Source: a virus
IMG/VR virus record: IMGVR_UViG_3300046000_000953
Span: 1-25,687 of that record
Reading direction: 5' to 3' (one strand)
Length of the DNA stretch: 25,687 nucleotides
Numbering within the stretch: position 1 is the first letter of the stretch; each line of letters opens with the position of its first letter. Below, piece after piece: positions 1 to 7,850 of this stretch. A program made the translations under genes and the position numbers. Below the pieces are notes generated by a model. It was not told the origin of the DNA and searched no databases. It saw nothing but the letters and a program-made list of their open reading frames with translations.

Positions 1-1170
1 AGACTTCTACTAATGCCATAGATTGGACACCAAGAACTTCTGGGACCAATTTTGATTTAATTTCATTAACATATGGTAATGGAGTTTATGTATATGGAGG
101 TGATGGTGCAGTCTTAGGAACTTCTACTAATGCTATGAATTGGACTTTTATAGCATATGGGGATGCTTCTGTAATAAATTCATTAATATATGGTAATGGA
201 GTTTATGTATATGGAGGTGCTGGTGGAGTCTTAGCATCTTCTACTAATGCTATGAATTGGACACAAAGAACCTCTGGTACTGCTTCAACAATATTCGCAC
301 TAATATATGGTAATGGTCTTTATATATACAGTGCTTCTGGTGGGGGTATAGGATCTTCCACTAATGCTATAAATTGGACTCCAAGAACTTCTGGTATTGG
401 TTCTATCTTTTACGCACTAACATATGGTAATGGGATTTATTTATATGGAGGTGGGGCCTTAGGATCTTCCACTAATGCTATAAATTGGACTCTAAGAACC
501 TCTGGTACTACTTCATCAATATGGTCATTAACATACAATAACGGTCTTTATGTATATGGAGGTGCTGGTGGTGTCTTAGGATCTTCCACTAATGCTATAA
601 ATTGGACTCTAAGAACATCTAGTAATGAATATAAATTAAATTCATTAACATATGGTAATGGGGTTTATGTATATGGGGGTGATGGTGGGGTCACTGGATT
701 TTCCACTAATGGGATATATTGGACTCCAAGAGAATATAAGAATAGTACTAATATAACAAAATTAATATATCATAATAATCTTTATATGTATGGAGGTGCT
801 GTTGGGGTCTTGGGATCTTCCACTAATGCCATAAATTGGACTCCAAGAACTTCTGGTACTGCTTCTCAATTAAATTCATTAACATATAGTAATGGACTTT
901 ATATATATGGAGGTGCTGGTGGAGTCTTAGGATCTTCCACTAATGCTATAAATTGGACTTTAAGAACCTCTGGGGCTACTGCATCAATATACTCATTAAC
1001 ATATGGTAATGGTCTTTATATATACAGTGCTTCTGGTGGTGTCTTAGGATCTTCCACTGACGCTATAAATTGGACTCCAAGAACCTCTGGTACTGCTTCT
1101 ATAATATATTCATTAACATATGGTAATGGAGTTTATGTATATGCTGGTGCTGGTGGTGTCTTGGCATCAA
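1..1170 (+). repeat. Array of ~10 coding repeats, 117-bp period
   Basis: Recurring AACATATGGTAATGG-like blocks begin at about 68, 185, 302, 419, 530, 647, 764, 881, 998 and 1115. Every interval is 117 bp except one of 111 bp (419 to 530), where two glycine-rich codons are missing. Each unit encodes one 39-residue propeller-type repeat. Many units share long, nearly identical DNA stretches with each other and with the array in the next gene. Confidence 0.9.
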
Positions 1171-1268
1171 ACTATCCATATAATTATAATATATCAACAG
1201 ATTTTGTTTTACCAACTAGTAATAAAATATTAGAAATATCTAACTGGTCTTCTTATATAAAAATATAA
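1..1268 (+). CDS. Tail-collar/fibre protein with beta-propeller repeats (5' end missing)
   Basis: The reading frame is open from the left window edge (frame starts at base 3), so the methionine at 135 is internal and the true start lies outside. Nearly the whole visible protein is a tandem array of about ten 39-residue units of the pattern SLTYGNGLYVYGGAGGVLGS followed by S-T-N/D-A-I-N-W-T-x-R-T-S-G. The S-x-D/N-x-x-x-W core resembles the Asp-box (BNR) turn of sialidase-like beta-propellers. The last ~35 residues (YPYNYN, then TDFVLP, ending SYIKI) match the end of a phage tail-collar domain (F-x-LP then YIK). It is paralogous to the next gene, whose ATG follows one base after this stop. Likely a distal tail-fibre or receptor-binding component; the receptor is unknown. 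The collar assignment for the missing N-terminus is inferred from the neighbour. Confidence 0.75.
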   Translation, partial: TSTNAIDWTPRTSGTNFDLISLTYGNGVYVYGGDGAVLGTSTNAMNWTFIAYGDASVINSLIYGNGVYVYGGAGGVLASSTNAMNWTQRTSGTASTIFALIYGNGLYIYSASGGGIGSSTNAINWTPRTSGIGSIFYALTYGNGIYLYGGGALGSSTNAINWTLRTSGTTSSIWSLTYNNGLYVYGGAGGVLGSSTNAINWTLRTSSNEYKLNSLTYGNGVYVYGGDGGVTGFSTNGIYWTPREYKNSTNITKLIYHNNLYMYGGAVGVLGSSTNAINWTPRTSGTASQLNSLTYSNGLYIYGGAGGVLGSSTNAINWTLRTSGATASIYSLTYGNGLYIYSASGGVLGSSTDAINWTPRTSGTASIIYSLTYGNGVYVYAGAGGVLASNYPYNYNISTDFVLPTSNKILEISNWSSYIKI

Positions 1269-1269
1269 T

Positions 1270-2343
1270 ATGTCAAGTCTAAAAAATATAATCAAATCAT
1301 TAACAAATAATAATATAGGAAGAATATTATTTGATACTAAATTACCGGGAAATGGATATTTAAAATGTGATGGTAGTGTATTACCACAATCAAGATATCC
1401 TTTATTATATAATCAAATAGGACTTATTAAAAATAATTTTTTGGGGTACGCAAAAAATATTGGAACTATATCAATATTAAACACTTTAACATATGGTAAT
1501 GGAGTTTATGTATATGGAGGTGCTGGTGGTGTCTTAGGATCTTCTTATAATGCAATAGATTGGACTTTTAGAACTTCTGGAACAGTTTCTATATTATATA
1601 GTTTAACATATGGTAACGGTCTTTATGTTTATGGAGGTGCTGTTGGGGTCTTAGGATCTTCTACTGATGCCATAAATTGGACTTTAAGAACATCTGGAAC
1701 TATATCAATATTAAACACTTTAACATACAATAACGGTCTTTATGTATATGGAGGTGCTGGTGGTGTCTTAGGATCTTCCACTAATGCTATAAATTGGACT
1801 TTTAGAACCTCTGGGACTATATCAATATTAAACACTTTAACATATGGTAACGGACTTTATGTATATGGAGGCAATGGTGGAGTCTTGGGATCTTCTACTG
1901 ATGCCATAAATTGGACTTTAAGAACATCTGGAACTATATCAATATTAAACAGTTTAACATATGGTAATGGAGTTTATGTATATGGAGGTGCTGGTGGTGT
2001 CTTAGGATCTTCCACTAATGCTATAAATTGGACTTTTAGAACCTCTGGGACTGCTTCAATATTATATTCATTAACATATGGTAATGGAGTTTATGTATAT
2101 GGATGTAGTGGTGGAGCTATTGGGTCTTCCACTAATGCTATAAATTGGACTTTTAGAACCTCTGGGACTGCTTCTCACTTAACAGCATTAACATATGGTA
2201 ACGGTCTTTATGTATACGGTGGTCAAAGTGGAACAGTAGGCTCATATTATCCATATACATATAATACGCCAACAGATTTCGCATTACCAAACATACAAAA
2301 TGAAATCACCACAGAAGTTAAATATTACATAAGAGGCGACTAA
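1270..2343 (+). CDS. Tail-collar protein interrupted by a seven-repeat beta-propeller
   Basis: The complete protein has 357 residues. Residues ~17-52 read as the first half of a phage tail-collar domain (PF07484-like): G-x-I-L-F-D, then LPGNGYLKCDGS, then YPLLYNQIG. The last ~30 residues (TPTDFALPNIQ, then KYYIRGD) read as the second half. Between them sit seven 39-residue repeats (about residues 65-325) of the Asp-box-like propeller type found in the preceding gene. Seven repeats of this length would suit a seven-bladed propeller, which is an inference. The start ATG lies one base after the preceding stop, with no strong Shine-Dalgarno, so translation is probably coupled. The stop overlaps the next ATG by one base. 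Likely a virion tail tip/fibre protein that binds the host surface. Confidence 0.8.
   Translation: MSSLKNIIKSLTNNNIGRILFDTKLPGNGYLKCDGSVLPQSRYPLLYNQIGLIKNNFLGYAKNIGTISILNTLTYGNGVYVYGGAGGVLGSSYNAIDWTFRTSGTVSILYSLTYGNGLYVYGGAVGVLGSSTDAINWTLRTSGTISILNTLTYNNGLYVYGGAGGVLGSSTNAINWTFRTSGTISILNTLTYGNGLYVYGGNGGVLGSSTDAINWTLRTSGTISILNSLTYGNGVYVYGGAGGVLGSSTNAINWTFRTSGTASILYSLTYGNGVYVYGCSGGAIGSSTNAINWTFRTSGTASHLTALTYGNGLYVYGGQSGTVGSYYPYTYNTPTDFALPNIQNEITTEVKYYIRGD
1459..2243 (+). repeat. Array of seven coding repeats, 117-bp period
   Basis: AACATATGGTAATGG-like blocks start at 1488, 1605, 1722, 1839, 1956, 2073 and 2190, exactly 117 bp apart with no phase break. The units are very close to those in the preceding gene at the DNA level, including third positions. 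This points to recent duplication or gene conversion. Confidence 0.9.
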
Positions 2344-3302
2344 TGACAATTTTATATGATGAAAAAAACCTAAATGCATCAGGTGGAACAGAACAAATGA
2401 TGCGCGGAATAGAACAACGAATAAATCCAGAAATTCTCAAAGATTTCTCTATATCTCGTTCTATGAAGCATTTGATAGAGTCTCCAAGTGATAAAATAAG
2501 ACTCTATTGGACACACGAAGTACCAGCAATACCAGAAAATGATAGAATAGAATATGAATATGTTTCTAAATATCGCTGGACTGCTTTTAATAAAATCATA
2601 TGTGTTTCTAATTGGCAAATGAATGAGTATGTTAAACGATATAATATGAATTGGAGTGATTTAGAAAACTTTAAAGTTCTTCAAAATGCTATAGAACCAA
2701 TAGAAGAACATCAAAAACCAACTGATGTTATTCGACTAATTTATATTTCAAACCCAAATAGAGGTTTAGATATTCTTTATGAAGTCTTTGATGATATATC
2801 GCATAAATATGATAATGTAGTTCTAGAAGTGTTTTCGTCTGCTAAATTATATGGAAACGATCATGAAGATTTAGAATTTCAAGATTTATTTAATAATCTG
2901 AAAGCCCATCCTAAAATCACTTATCATGGTTCAGTTCCTAATAGTGAAATTAGAGAAGCATTAAAGAGAAGTCATATATTTGCTTATCCTTCAACTTGGG
3001 GAGAAACTTCATGTATTTCTCTAATTGAAGCTAAGAGTGCTGGATTACTTTGTGTCCATCCGAATAATGCTGCATTATTTGAGACTGCTTCTGGGACTAC
3101 GAATATGTATCAATATGTTCATCACAAGGGTACACATGCTGAAACGTTTCATAGAGAATTAATTAAGGCAATAGAACAATATAAGCGTGGTGATATTGAA
3201 CATTTAGAAATACAAAAGAAGCATACAGATTTAGTATATTCTTGGAAAACTAGAATACCTCAATGGGAAGAATTTTTAATAAACACAAGAGATAACTTAT
3301 GA
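2343..3302 (+). CDS. GT-B type glycosyltransferase (family 4-like)
   Basis: This is a 319-residue protein. The N-terminal half carries a glycine motif, GGTE, at residues 14-17. The C-terminal half is the typical nucleotide-sugar-binding domain: LIYISNPNRGLDIL at ~132-145, HGSVPNSEIREALKRS at ~195-210, then AYPSTWGETSCISLIEAKSAG with the family's E-x7-E pair at E221 and E229. It would transfer a sugar from an activated donor; the donor and acceptor cannot be read from the sequence. It overlaps the upstream collar gene by one base and the downstream gene by ATGA, so it belongs to the fibre operon. A role in decorating virion fibres or the host surface is inferred from context only. Confidence 0.85.
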   Translation: MTILYDEKNLNASGGTEQMMRGIEQRINPEILKDFSISRSMKHLIESPSDKIRLYWTHEVPAIPENDRIEYEYVSKYRWTAFNKIICVSNWQMNEYVKRYNMNWSDLENFKVLQNAIEPIEEHQKPTDVIRLIYISNPNRGLDILYEVFDDISHKYDNVVLEVFSSAKLYGNDHEDLEFQDLFNNLKAHPKITYHGSVPNSEIREALKRSHIFAYPSTWGETSCISLIEAKSAGLLCVHPNNAALFETASGTTNMYQYVHHKGTHAETFHRELIKAIEQYKRGDIEHLEIQKKHTDLVYSWKTRIPQWEEFLINTRDNL

Positions 3303-3781
3303 TAGTATATAGATATAGACCTGATATGGTTTATGATGAGCCAGTAGATTTACCCGGTCCATCAATTCCTCAATATCACACATTTCAAGCACCACCAGAG
3401 ATTCCTACTGGTTATTACGCTATTATGCAAGGTGGTTGGCAAATTGTTCAAGGCGAAAAACCAATATATCCCCCACCTCCACCAGTTCCAACACAAGAAG
3501 AAATTGCAGCGATTTTAATTGAAAATATTAAAACTACTACTCAAAAAGATTTAGATGATTTTGCAAGATCAAGAAATTATGATGATATTCTAAGTTTATG
3601 TACTTATGTCACATCAAACAATCCTCAATTTGCCGCTGAAGGACAACGTGGAGTAAACCTTAGAGATTCTACTTGGGCTACATTATATACTATCATGGGA
3701 GAAGTTTTGGCTGGTGTTAGACCTATGCCAGCATCATATGAAGAAATTAAACCAGAATTACCGGAGTTGACATGGGTGTAA
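3299..3781 (+). CDS. Tail fibre assembly-like protein (DUF4376-like C-terminus)
   Basis: This is a 160-residue protein. The first ~60 residues contain F-x-x-P-P-E-I-P-x-G and GGWQIVQGEKP, a pattern common at the start of phage tail-fibre assembly proteins, followed by a proline run (~residues 59-66). Residues ~78-160 (LDDFARSRNYDDILS, then FAAEGQRGVNLRDSTWATLY, ending ELPELTWV) resemble the DUF4376-type domain found at the end of many fibre or fibre-assembly proteins. The start overlaps the glycosyltransferase stop by ATGA, and the end overlaps the next gene by 10 bases. Chaperone versus structural role cannot be decided; family membership is by remembered pattern, not search. Confidence 0.65.
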   Translation: MIVYRYRPDMVYDEPVDLPGPSIPQYHTFQAPPEIPTGYYAIMQGGWQIVQGEKPIYPPPPPVPTQEEIAAILIENIKTTTQKDLDDFARSRNYDDILSLCTYVTSNNPQFAAEGQRGVNLRDSTWATLYTIMGEVLAGVRPMPASYEEIKPELPELTWV

Positions 3782-4086
3782 TTAAAAATGTTCTAATTGG
3801 ATTAGATCAAACATTTAATTGTCTTATTAAATTATCTGATGGTTGGGGGTGTCCTGATGAAATGTTGAGTGCTCGTGCGTGGAGACTTAGAGTTGAACAT
3901 CCTAGACTTAGAGTGTTTATTGATGGTATGTTTTTTTGGGATGTAGATCATTGTAAAGAATGTTATGAGATAGAAATGCATAAAGAACAATTTCCAAACA
4001 CTTATGTAAAACACCATAAATATAAGAGTAAAAAAGAAATTAAACAAGAAATGATTGACGCAGGAAAAAAAGATGGCACAACCTAA
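3772..4086 (+). CDS. Small conserved phage protein, function unknown
   Basis: This is a 104-residue protein. Its layout (a hydrophobic start MGVIKNVLIGLDQTFNCLI, then PDEMLSARAWR, then FIDGMFFWDVDHCKECYEIE, then a lysine-rich tail) recalls a family of small phage and prophage proteins of unknown function with the D-E-x-x-S-x-x-A-x-R and F-x-W-D-x-x-H-C core. It has a C-x-x-C pair (HCKEC). No clear signal peptide or transmembrane helix is present, although residues 4-20 are moderately hydrophobic. It overlaps the preceding gene by 10 bases and the gp13 start by 14 bases, so it is probably co-translated with them. I do not assign a function. Confidence 0.65.
   Translation: MGVIKNVLIGLDQTFNCLIKLSDGWGCPDEMLSARAWRLRVEHPRLRVFIDGMFFWDVDHCKECYEIEMHKEQFPNTYVKHHKYKSKKEIKQEMIDAGKKDGTT
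4062..4065 (+). promoter_or_regulatory. Shine-Dalgarno that sets the gp13 start
   Basis: AGGA lies seven bases before the ATG at 4073. This favours that ATG (protein beginning MAQPKTRKEF) over the TTG at 4055, which has no such site. Confidence 0.6.
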
Positions 4087-5035
4087 AACAAGAAAAGAAT
4101 TTAGAGAATATTGTCTAAGACGTTTAGGCTGGCCTGTGATCGAAATAAATGTTGATCCAGATCAACTTGAAGATCGTATTGATGATGCTATTTCATATTG
4201 GAACGATTATCATTTTGATGGTAACGAAAAGATCTATATGAAGCATATGTTTACTCAGGCTGATATTGATCGACGTTGGATTTATTGTCCTGATGCTATT
4301 AATTTTGTTACTCAAGTATTTCCTTGGGACGATTCTAGTGCTTCTATGAATATGTTTGATTTGCGTTATCAATTACGTCTTCATGATTTATATGATTTCA
4401 CATCAGTTTCTTATGTATCATATGAAATCACAATGCAACATCTAAGAACATTAAATTTATTATTCTCAGGTACTCCACAATTCCGTTTTAACCGTCACGA
4501 AAACAAATTACGTTTAGATATTGATTGGACAAGGGATGCTCAAGTTGGTAAGTATGTTATCATGGAGTGTTATAGATCATTGAACCCTAATAGTATCACC
4601 TTAACTGGTACTGTGTCAAGCAATTTAGCATTATCAAATACTTCTTTAATAGGCACTGGAACTATTTTTGATCAGGAACTTCTTGAAGGTGATATTATTA
4701 AATTGGGTGATGGTCGTGAAGTTCAGATTAATAGAATTTTAAGTCCTAATGTTGCTGTTACATATACTTCTATTGATACTCCTATTACTGATTTGTCATA
4801 TTCTAAAGAAGGTTTGACTGACATTTGGAATGATAGATTCTTGAAACAATATACTACAGCTAAGATTAAATATCAGTGGGGTGCAAATCTTTCTAAATTT
4901 GCTGGTGTTCAATTACCCGGTGGTGTCACTTTGGATGGTCCTAGAATCATGCAAGAGGCTCAGATTGAAATTGATAAACTTGAAGAAGAAATGCAAGTTT
5001 ACAATGTTTTGCCAAATGAAATGTTCATGGGCTAG
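4073..5035 (+). CDS. 13: Neck protein gp13
   Basis: This 320-residue protein is close to the ~309 residues of T4 gp13. The start MAQPKTRKEFREYCLRRLG, followed by PVIEINVDPDQLEDRIDDAI and YWNDYHFDGNEKIYMKH, is the characteristic N-terminus of gp13 neck proteins in marine T4-like phages. gp13 and gp14 form the neck (head completion) that seals the packaged head and receives the tail. A central stretch (~residues 175-235) rich in T, S, L and G looks like an inserted beta domain. The start at 4073 is chosen from the AGGA spacing. gp14 would normally follow directly, but here a homing endonuclease gene intervenes. Confidence 0.85.
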   Translation: MAQPKTRKEFREYCLRRLGWPVIEINVDPDQLEDRIDDAISYWNDYHFDGNEKIYMKHMFTQADIDRRWIYCPDAINFVTQVFPWDDSSASMNMFDLRYQLRLHDLYDFTSVSYVSYEITMQHLRTLNLLFSGTPQFRFNRHENKLRLDIDWTRDAQVGKYVIMECYRSLNPNSITLTGTVSSNLALSNTSLIGTGTIFDQELLEGDIIKLGDGREVQINRILSPNVAVTYTSIDTPITDLSYSKEGLTDIWNDRFLKQYTTAKIKYQWGANLSKFAGVQLPGGVTLDGPRIMQEAQIEIDKLEEEMQVYNVLPNEMFMG

Positions 5036-5039
5036 GAAT

Positions 5040-5771
5040 ATGGAAAAAGAAGCTTTTGTTTACTGTTGGACAGATCATAAAAAAGAAATGCTTTATGTTG
5101 GAGTGCATAAAGGTACTGTTGACGATGGTTACGTTTGCTCAAGTAAAATAATGATGGAAGAATATAAGAAAAGACCAGAAGATTTCACAAGGCAAATTGT
5201 GGCTAGTGGGACATATAAAGATATGTACAAATTTGAAACGAAGATATTAAGAACAGAAGATGTTGTTAATAATCCTCATTATTATAATATTAATATGAAT
5301 AATGGGTTTTATAAAAATAAAGGATTTCCTTTAACAGAAGAACATAAACAAAATATAAAAATTGCAGCTAGTAAAAAACCACATCCAATGTTAGGAGAAA
5401 AACATTCTGATAAAGCTAGGCAAAAAATGAGTATTTCTAGAAAAAAATTTATGTTAGAAAATAACATTACAATGAGTGGCGAAGATCATCCTATGTATGG
5501 TAGAAAACAATCAAAAGAGCATACTAAAAAAATAGGTGATGCTCTAAGAGGAAAAAAAAGACCTGAAGAGGTTTTAGAAAAAGTTGGGCATGGTAGATCA
5601 GGGGTTTATAAAATAACAAAACCAGATAGTGAAACTGTAGTTATAAAAAATTTGGCAAAGTTTTGTAAAGAAAATAACTTACATATAAGTAATATGTTTA
5701 ATAGGGGAAAAAGTAAAGGATATTGTTGCGAAAATTTACATATGAAAGAAATTGAAAATGCCAACCAATAA
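5040..5771 (+). CDS. Free-standing GIY-YIG/NUMOD3 homing endonuclease
   Basis: This is a 243-residue protein. Residues 6-35 (FVYCWTDHKKEMLYVGVHKG, then DDGYVCSS) fit a divergent GIY-YIG nuclease core, with VYC and YVG in place of GIY and YIG. E66 in YKFETKIL is in the position of the catalytic glutamate. Two NUMOD3-type DNA-binding repeats follow (HPMLGEKHSDKARQKM at 115-130; HPMYGRKQSKEHTKKIGDAL at 150-169). A helix-turn-helix-like end follows at ~203-230 (IKNLAKFCKENNLHISNMF). It sits precisely between neck genes 13 and 14, the classic place for an intergenic homing gene. The start follows an AGGA by only two bases, so initiation looks inefficient. The 3' end overlaps the gp14 start by 14 bases. 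It is very lysine- and A-rich compared with its neighbours, consistent with separate ancestry. Confidence 0.85.
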   Translation: MEKEAFVYCWTDHKKEMLYVGVHKGTVDDGYVCSSKIMMEEYKKRPEDFTRQIVASGTYKDMYKFETKILRTEDVVNNPHYYNINMNNGFYKNKGFPLTEEHKQNIKIAASKKPHPMLGEKHSDKARQKMSISRKKFMLENNITMSGEDHPMYGRKQSKEHTKKIGDALRGKKRPEEVLEKVGHGRSGVYKITKPDSETVVIKNLAKFCKENNLHISNMFNRGKSKGYCCENLHMKEIENANQ

Positions 5772-6639
5772 TTATTTTAATAATTTTCCAAAAGGCATTA
5801 CTAATGAAATGCTTCTTATTGAGGATCTCGTGGTGGAATCTTTACAAATTCACGGTATGGATATATTTTTCCTCCCTCGTGAAACTAGAGACTCAGTAGA
5901 CTTCCTATATGGTGAAGATACTCTCAAATGCTACACGAAGGCATATCCAATTGAAATGTATCTAGAAAATGTCACTGGTATGGAAGGAGAGGGAGATTTT
6001 ATTTCTAAGTTCGGATTAGAGATTAGGGATGAATTAACTCTCTTAGTATCAAGAAGAAGATTTGCTGCCACTGTGCCTCAAATAAGACCCAATGAAGGGG
6101 ATATTATCTATGTTCCATTGGTTCAGAATTTCTTTGAAGTGACATTCGTAGAGCATGAAAATAACCAAGCTATGTTCTATACTTTAGGTCGTGGTCGTGG
6201 TGGTAACGTGTATGTATATGCTCTTAAACTAAAACAATATGTATTCTCAAATGAAGTTATTGAAACAGGTATCCAAGAAATTGATGAACAAATCCGCGAT
6301 GAGTATCCAAGAGTGCGAATAAGTCTTAATAATGTTAATGGTAAATTCCTAAGAGATGAAGTGATTTATCAAGGCTCCACATACGAAACAAGAACAGCAG
6401 AAGCACTTGTTCATAACCTAGTTCCAAATTCTCATATTAATGCTTACAGAACTCAGGGTGTATTTACATCTGGTATGCTCACTGGAAAAACTTCTGGTGC
6501 TACTGCTGATATACTAATTTCTTCTGATACAGCAAATATGGATGATGTATTTGAGGATATTCAAGATAATAATCGTGTACAAGTAGAATCTGATGTTGTT
6601 TTGGATTGGACTGAAAAAAATCCATTTGGAGAATCTTAA
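5758..6639 (+). CDS. 14: Neck protein gp14
   Basis: This 293-residue protein (T4 gp14 is ~256) is the partner of gp13 in the head-tail neck. The N-terminus MPTNNYFNNFPKGITNEMLL, followed by EDLVVESLQIHGMDIFFLPR, is typical of gp14, as is the block FISKFGLEIRDELTLLVSRRRF. ATG 5758 is preferred to the TTG at 5752 because it gives the conserved MPTN start. No good Shine-Dalgarno precedes it. The start lies inside the last codons of the homing endonuclease gene, so gp14 translation may depend on ribosomes finishing that gene. The stop is followed immediately by the TTG of gene 15. Confidence 0.85.
   Translation: MPTNNYFNNFPKGITNEMLLIEDLVVESLQIHGMDIFFLPRETRDSVDFLYGEDTLKCYTKAYPIEMYLENVTGMEGEGDFISKFGLEIRDELTLLVSRRRFAATVPQIRPNEGDIIYVPLVQNFFEVTFVEHENNQAMFYTLGRGRGGNVYVYALKLKQYVFSNEVIETGIQEIDEQIRDEYPRVRISLNNVNGKFLRDEVIYQGSTYETRTAEALVHNLVPNSHINAYRTQGVFTSGMLTGKTSGATADILISSDTANMDDVFEDIQDNNRVQVESDVVLDWTEKNPFGES
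6628..6632 (+). promoter_or_regulatory. Shine-Dalgarno supporting the TTG start of gene 15
   Basis: GGAGA lies seven bases before the TTG at 6640, inside the last codons of gene 14. This spacing supports the unusual TTG start. Confidence 0.6.
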
Positions 6640-7395
6640 TTGTTAAATAATCAACATTTTTACCACCGTTCGATTCGTAAGATAGTAGTAACTTTTGGTA
6701 CTATGTTTAACGATTTAGAACTAATAAGGTTCATGAAAGATGGTTCACCTAAAGAACGTTTTAAAATTCCTTTGTTATATGGATCAAAAGAAAAATATCT
6801 AACAAGAGTAATGTCAGACCCAAATCTGACTAAATCAATCTCAGTTGTTGTTCCAAGAATATCTTTTAATCTTGATAGTATTTCTTACGATGCCTCAAGA
6901 AAACAAATAACGACGATTAGAAATTTCACACAAAATACTGCTAACACAGCTTTATCTAAAAGTCAATATGTTCCAGTACCATATAATTTTGTATTTTCTC
7001 TTTCTATAATGACAAGAAATACCGAAGATGGTACACAAATTTTAGAACAAATTTTACCTTTCTTTACGCCAGATTTTACAGCTACTGTAGACTTTATTAC
7101 TGAAATGGATCAAAAATATGATATTCCAATTATATTAGATTCAGTAAATTCGTCAACAGTATATGAAGGCGAAATGGATAATTCAACTAGACTTATTACA
7201 TGGGATTTAAACTTTACTGTCAAAGGTTATATTTGGCCTCCAGTTAAAGATTCTAATATTATTCGTGTAGTAAATACTAATATGATAGACATGGATAATA
7301 ATACCAAATTAGTAAATATCCATATCACACCAGATCCAATTAATGCATTACCAGAAGATTTATGGGGATTCTCTGAGACTATTACAGAATATTAA
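6640..7395 (+). CDS. 15: Tail completion / sheath stabiliser gp15
   Basis: This 251-residue protein (T4 gp15 is ~272) caps the head-proximal end of the contractile tail and joins it to the neck. The recognisable blocks are HFYHRSIRKIVVTFGTMFND, then KIPLLYGSKEKYLTRVMSDP, then SVVVPRISFNLDSISYDASR and the late TWDLNFTVKGYIWPPV. The start is a TTG directly abutting the gene 14 stop, supported by GGAGA seven bases upstream; no ATG near the N-terminus would keep the conserved FYHRSIRK block. Order 14-15-16-17 is as in T4-like core genomes. Confidence 0.85.
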   Translation: MLNNQHFYHRSIRKIVVTFGTMFNDLELIRFMKDGSPKERFKIPLLYGSKEKYLTRVMSDPNLTKSISVVVPRISFNLDSISYDASRKQITTIRNFTQNTANTALSKSQYVPVPYNFVFSLSIMTRNTEDGTQILEQILPFFTPDFTATVDFITEMDQKYDIPIILDSVNSSTVYEGEMDNSTRLITWDLNFTVKGYIWPPVKDSNIIRVVNTNMIDMDNNTKLVNIHITPDPINALPEDLWGFSETITEY

Positions 7396-7397
7396 TT

Positions 7398-7844
7398 ATG
7401 ACGAAATTGAATGAAAATCTATCTACACTTCTTGACATTACACCTATATCAATTGAAGATTATATTGATACCGATGAACCAAAAGAATTAGAAGTTATAG
7501 AAAATAATATTGAGAATGTAGTTTCAGATACCATTTCTGACGATACGGAATTCGCTCGTACTAACATTAAAAGTTTAATTGATAAAGGTAATATTGCTAT
7601 GGATCAATTACTTCATGTTGCCAAAGAATCAGAACATCCAAGAGCATACGAAGTAGTTTCTAATTTAATAAAGAATCTATCAGAATTAAATAAAGATTTA
7701 TTAGAAATACAAAAATATAAAAGAGATTTAGGTCCAAAAGAATATTCTGGAAGACAACAAAATATTAATGTTGATAAAGCAGTAGTTTTCACAGGTTCCA
7801 CAACTGAGTTGATAAAATTAATAAAACAAAACAAAGAAGTTTAA
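7398..7844 (+). CDS. 16: Terminase small subunit gp16
   Basis: This 148-residue protein (T4 gp16 is 164) recognises phage DNA and stimulates the packaging ATPase. The central helical block FARTNIKSLIDKGNIAMDQL, followed by HPRAYEVVSNLIKNLSELNK, is the conserved coiled-coil oligomerisation region of T4-like small terminases. The end, AVVFTGSTTELIKLIKQ, is a typical C-terminal signature. The N-terminal ~45 residues are acidic and poorly conserved. It lies two bases after gene 15 and six bases before the large subunit, so the three are one transcription unit. Confidence 0.85.
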   Translation: MTKLNENLSTLLDITPISIEDYIDTDEPKELEVIENNIENVVSDTISDDTEFARTNIKSLIDKGNIAMDQLLHVAKESEHPRAYEVVSNLIKNLSELNKDLLEIQKYKRDLGPKEYSGRQQNINVDKAVVFTGSTTELIKLIKQNKEV

Positions 7845-7850
7845 TATAAT

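Noticed and set aside
2565-2572. TCTAAATA late-promoter-like box
   Set aside because: It lies deep inside the glycosyltransferase gene with no gene start nearby; AT-rich coding DNA yields such matches by chance.
4015-4022. CATAAATA box 50 bases before the gp13 start
   Set aside because: The spacing would suit a late promoter for gene 13, but it lies within a coding region encoding HHKYKSK and has no other support, so it was not called.
4881-5039. Upstream extension of the homing endonuclease frame
   Set aside because: This stretch overlaps gene 13 in another frame and encodes no recognisable nuclease sequence; the conserved domain begins at ATG 5040.
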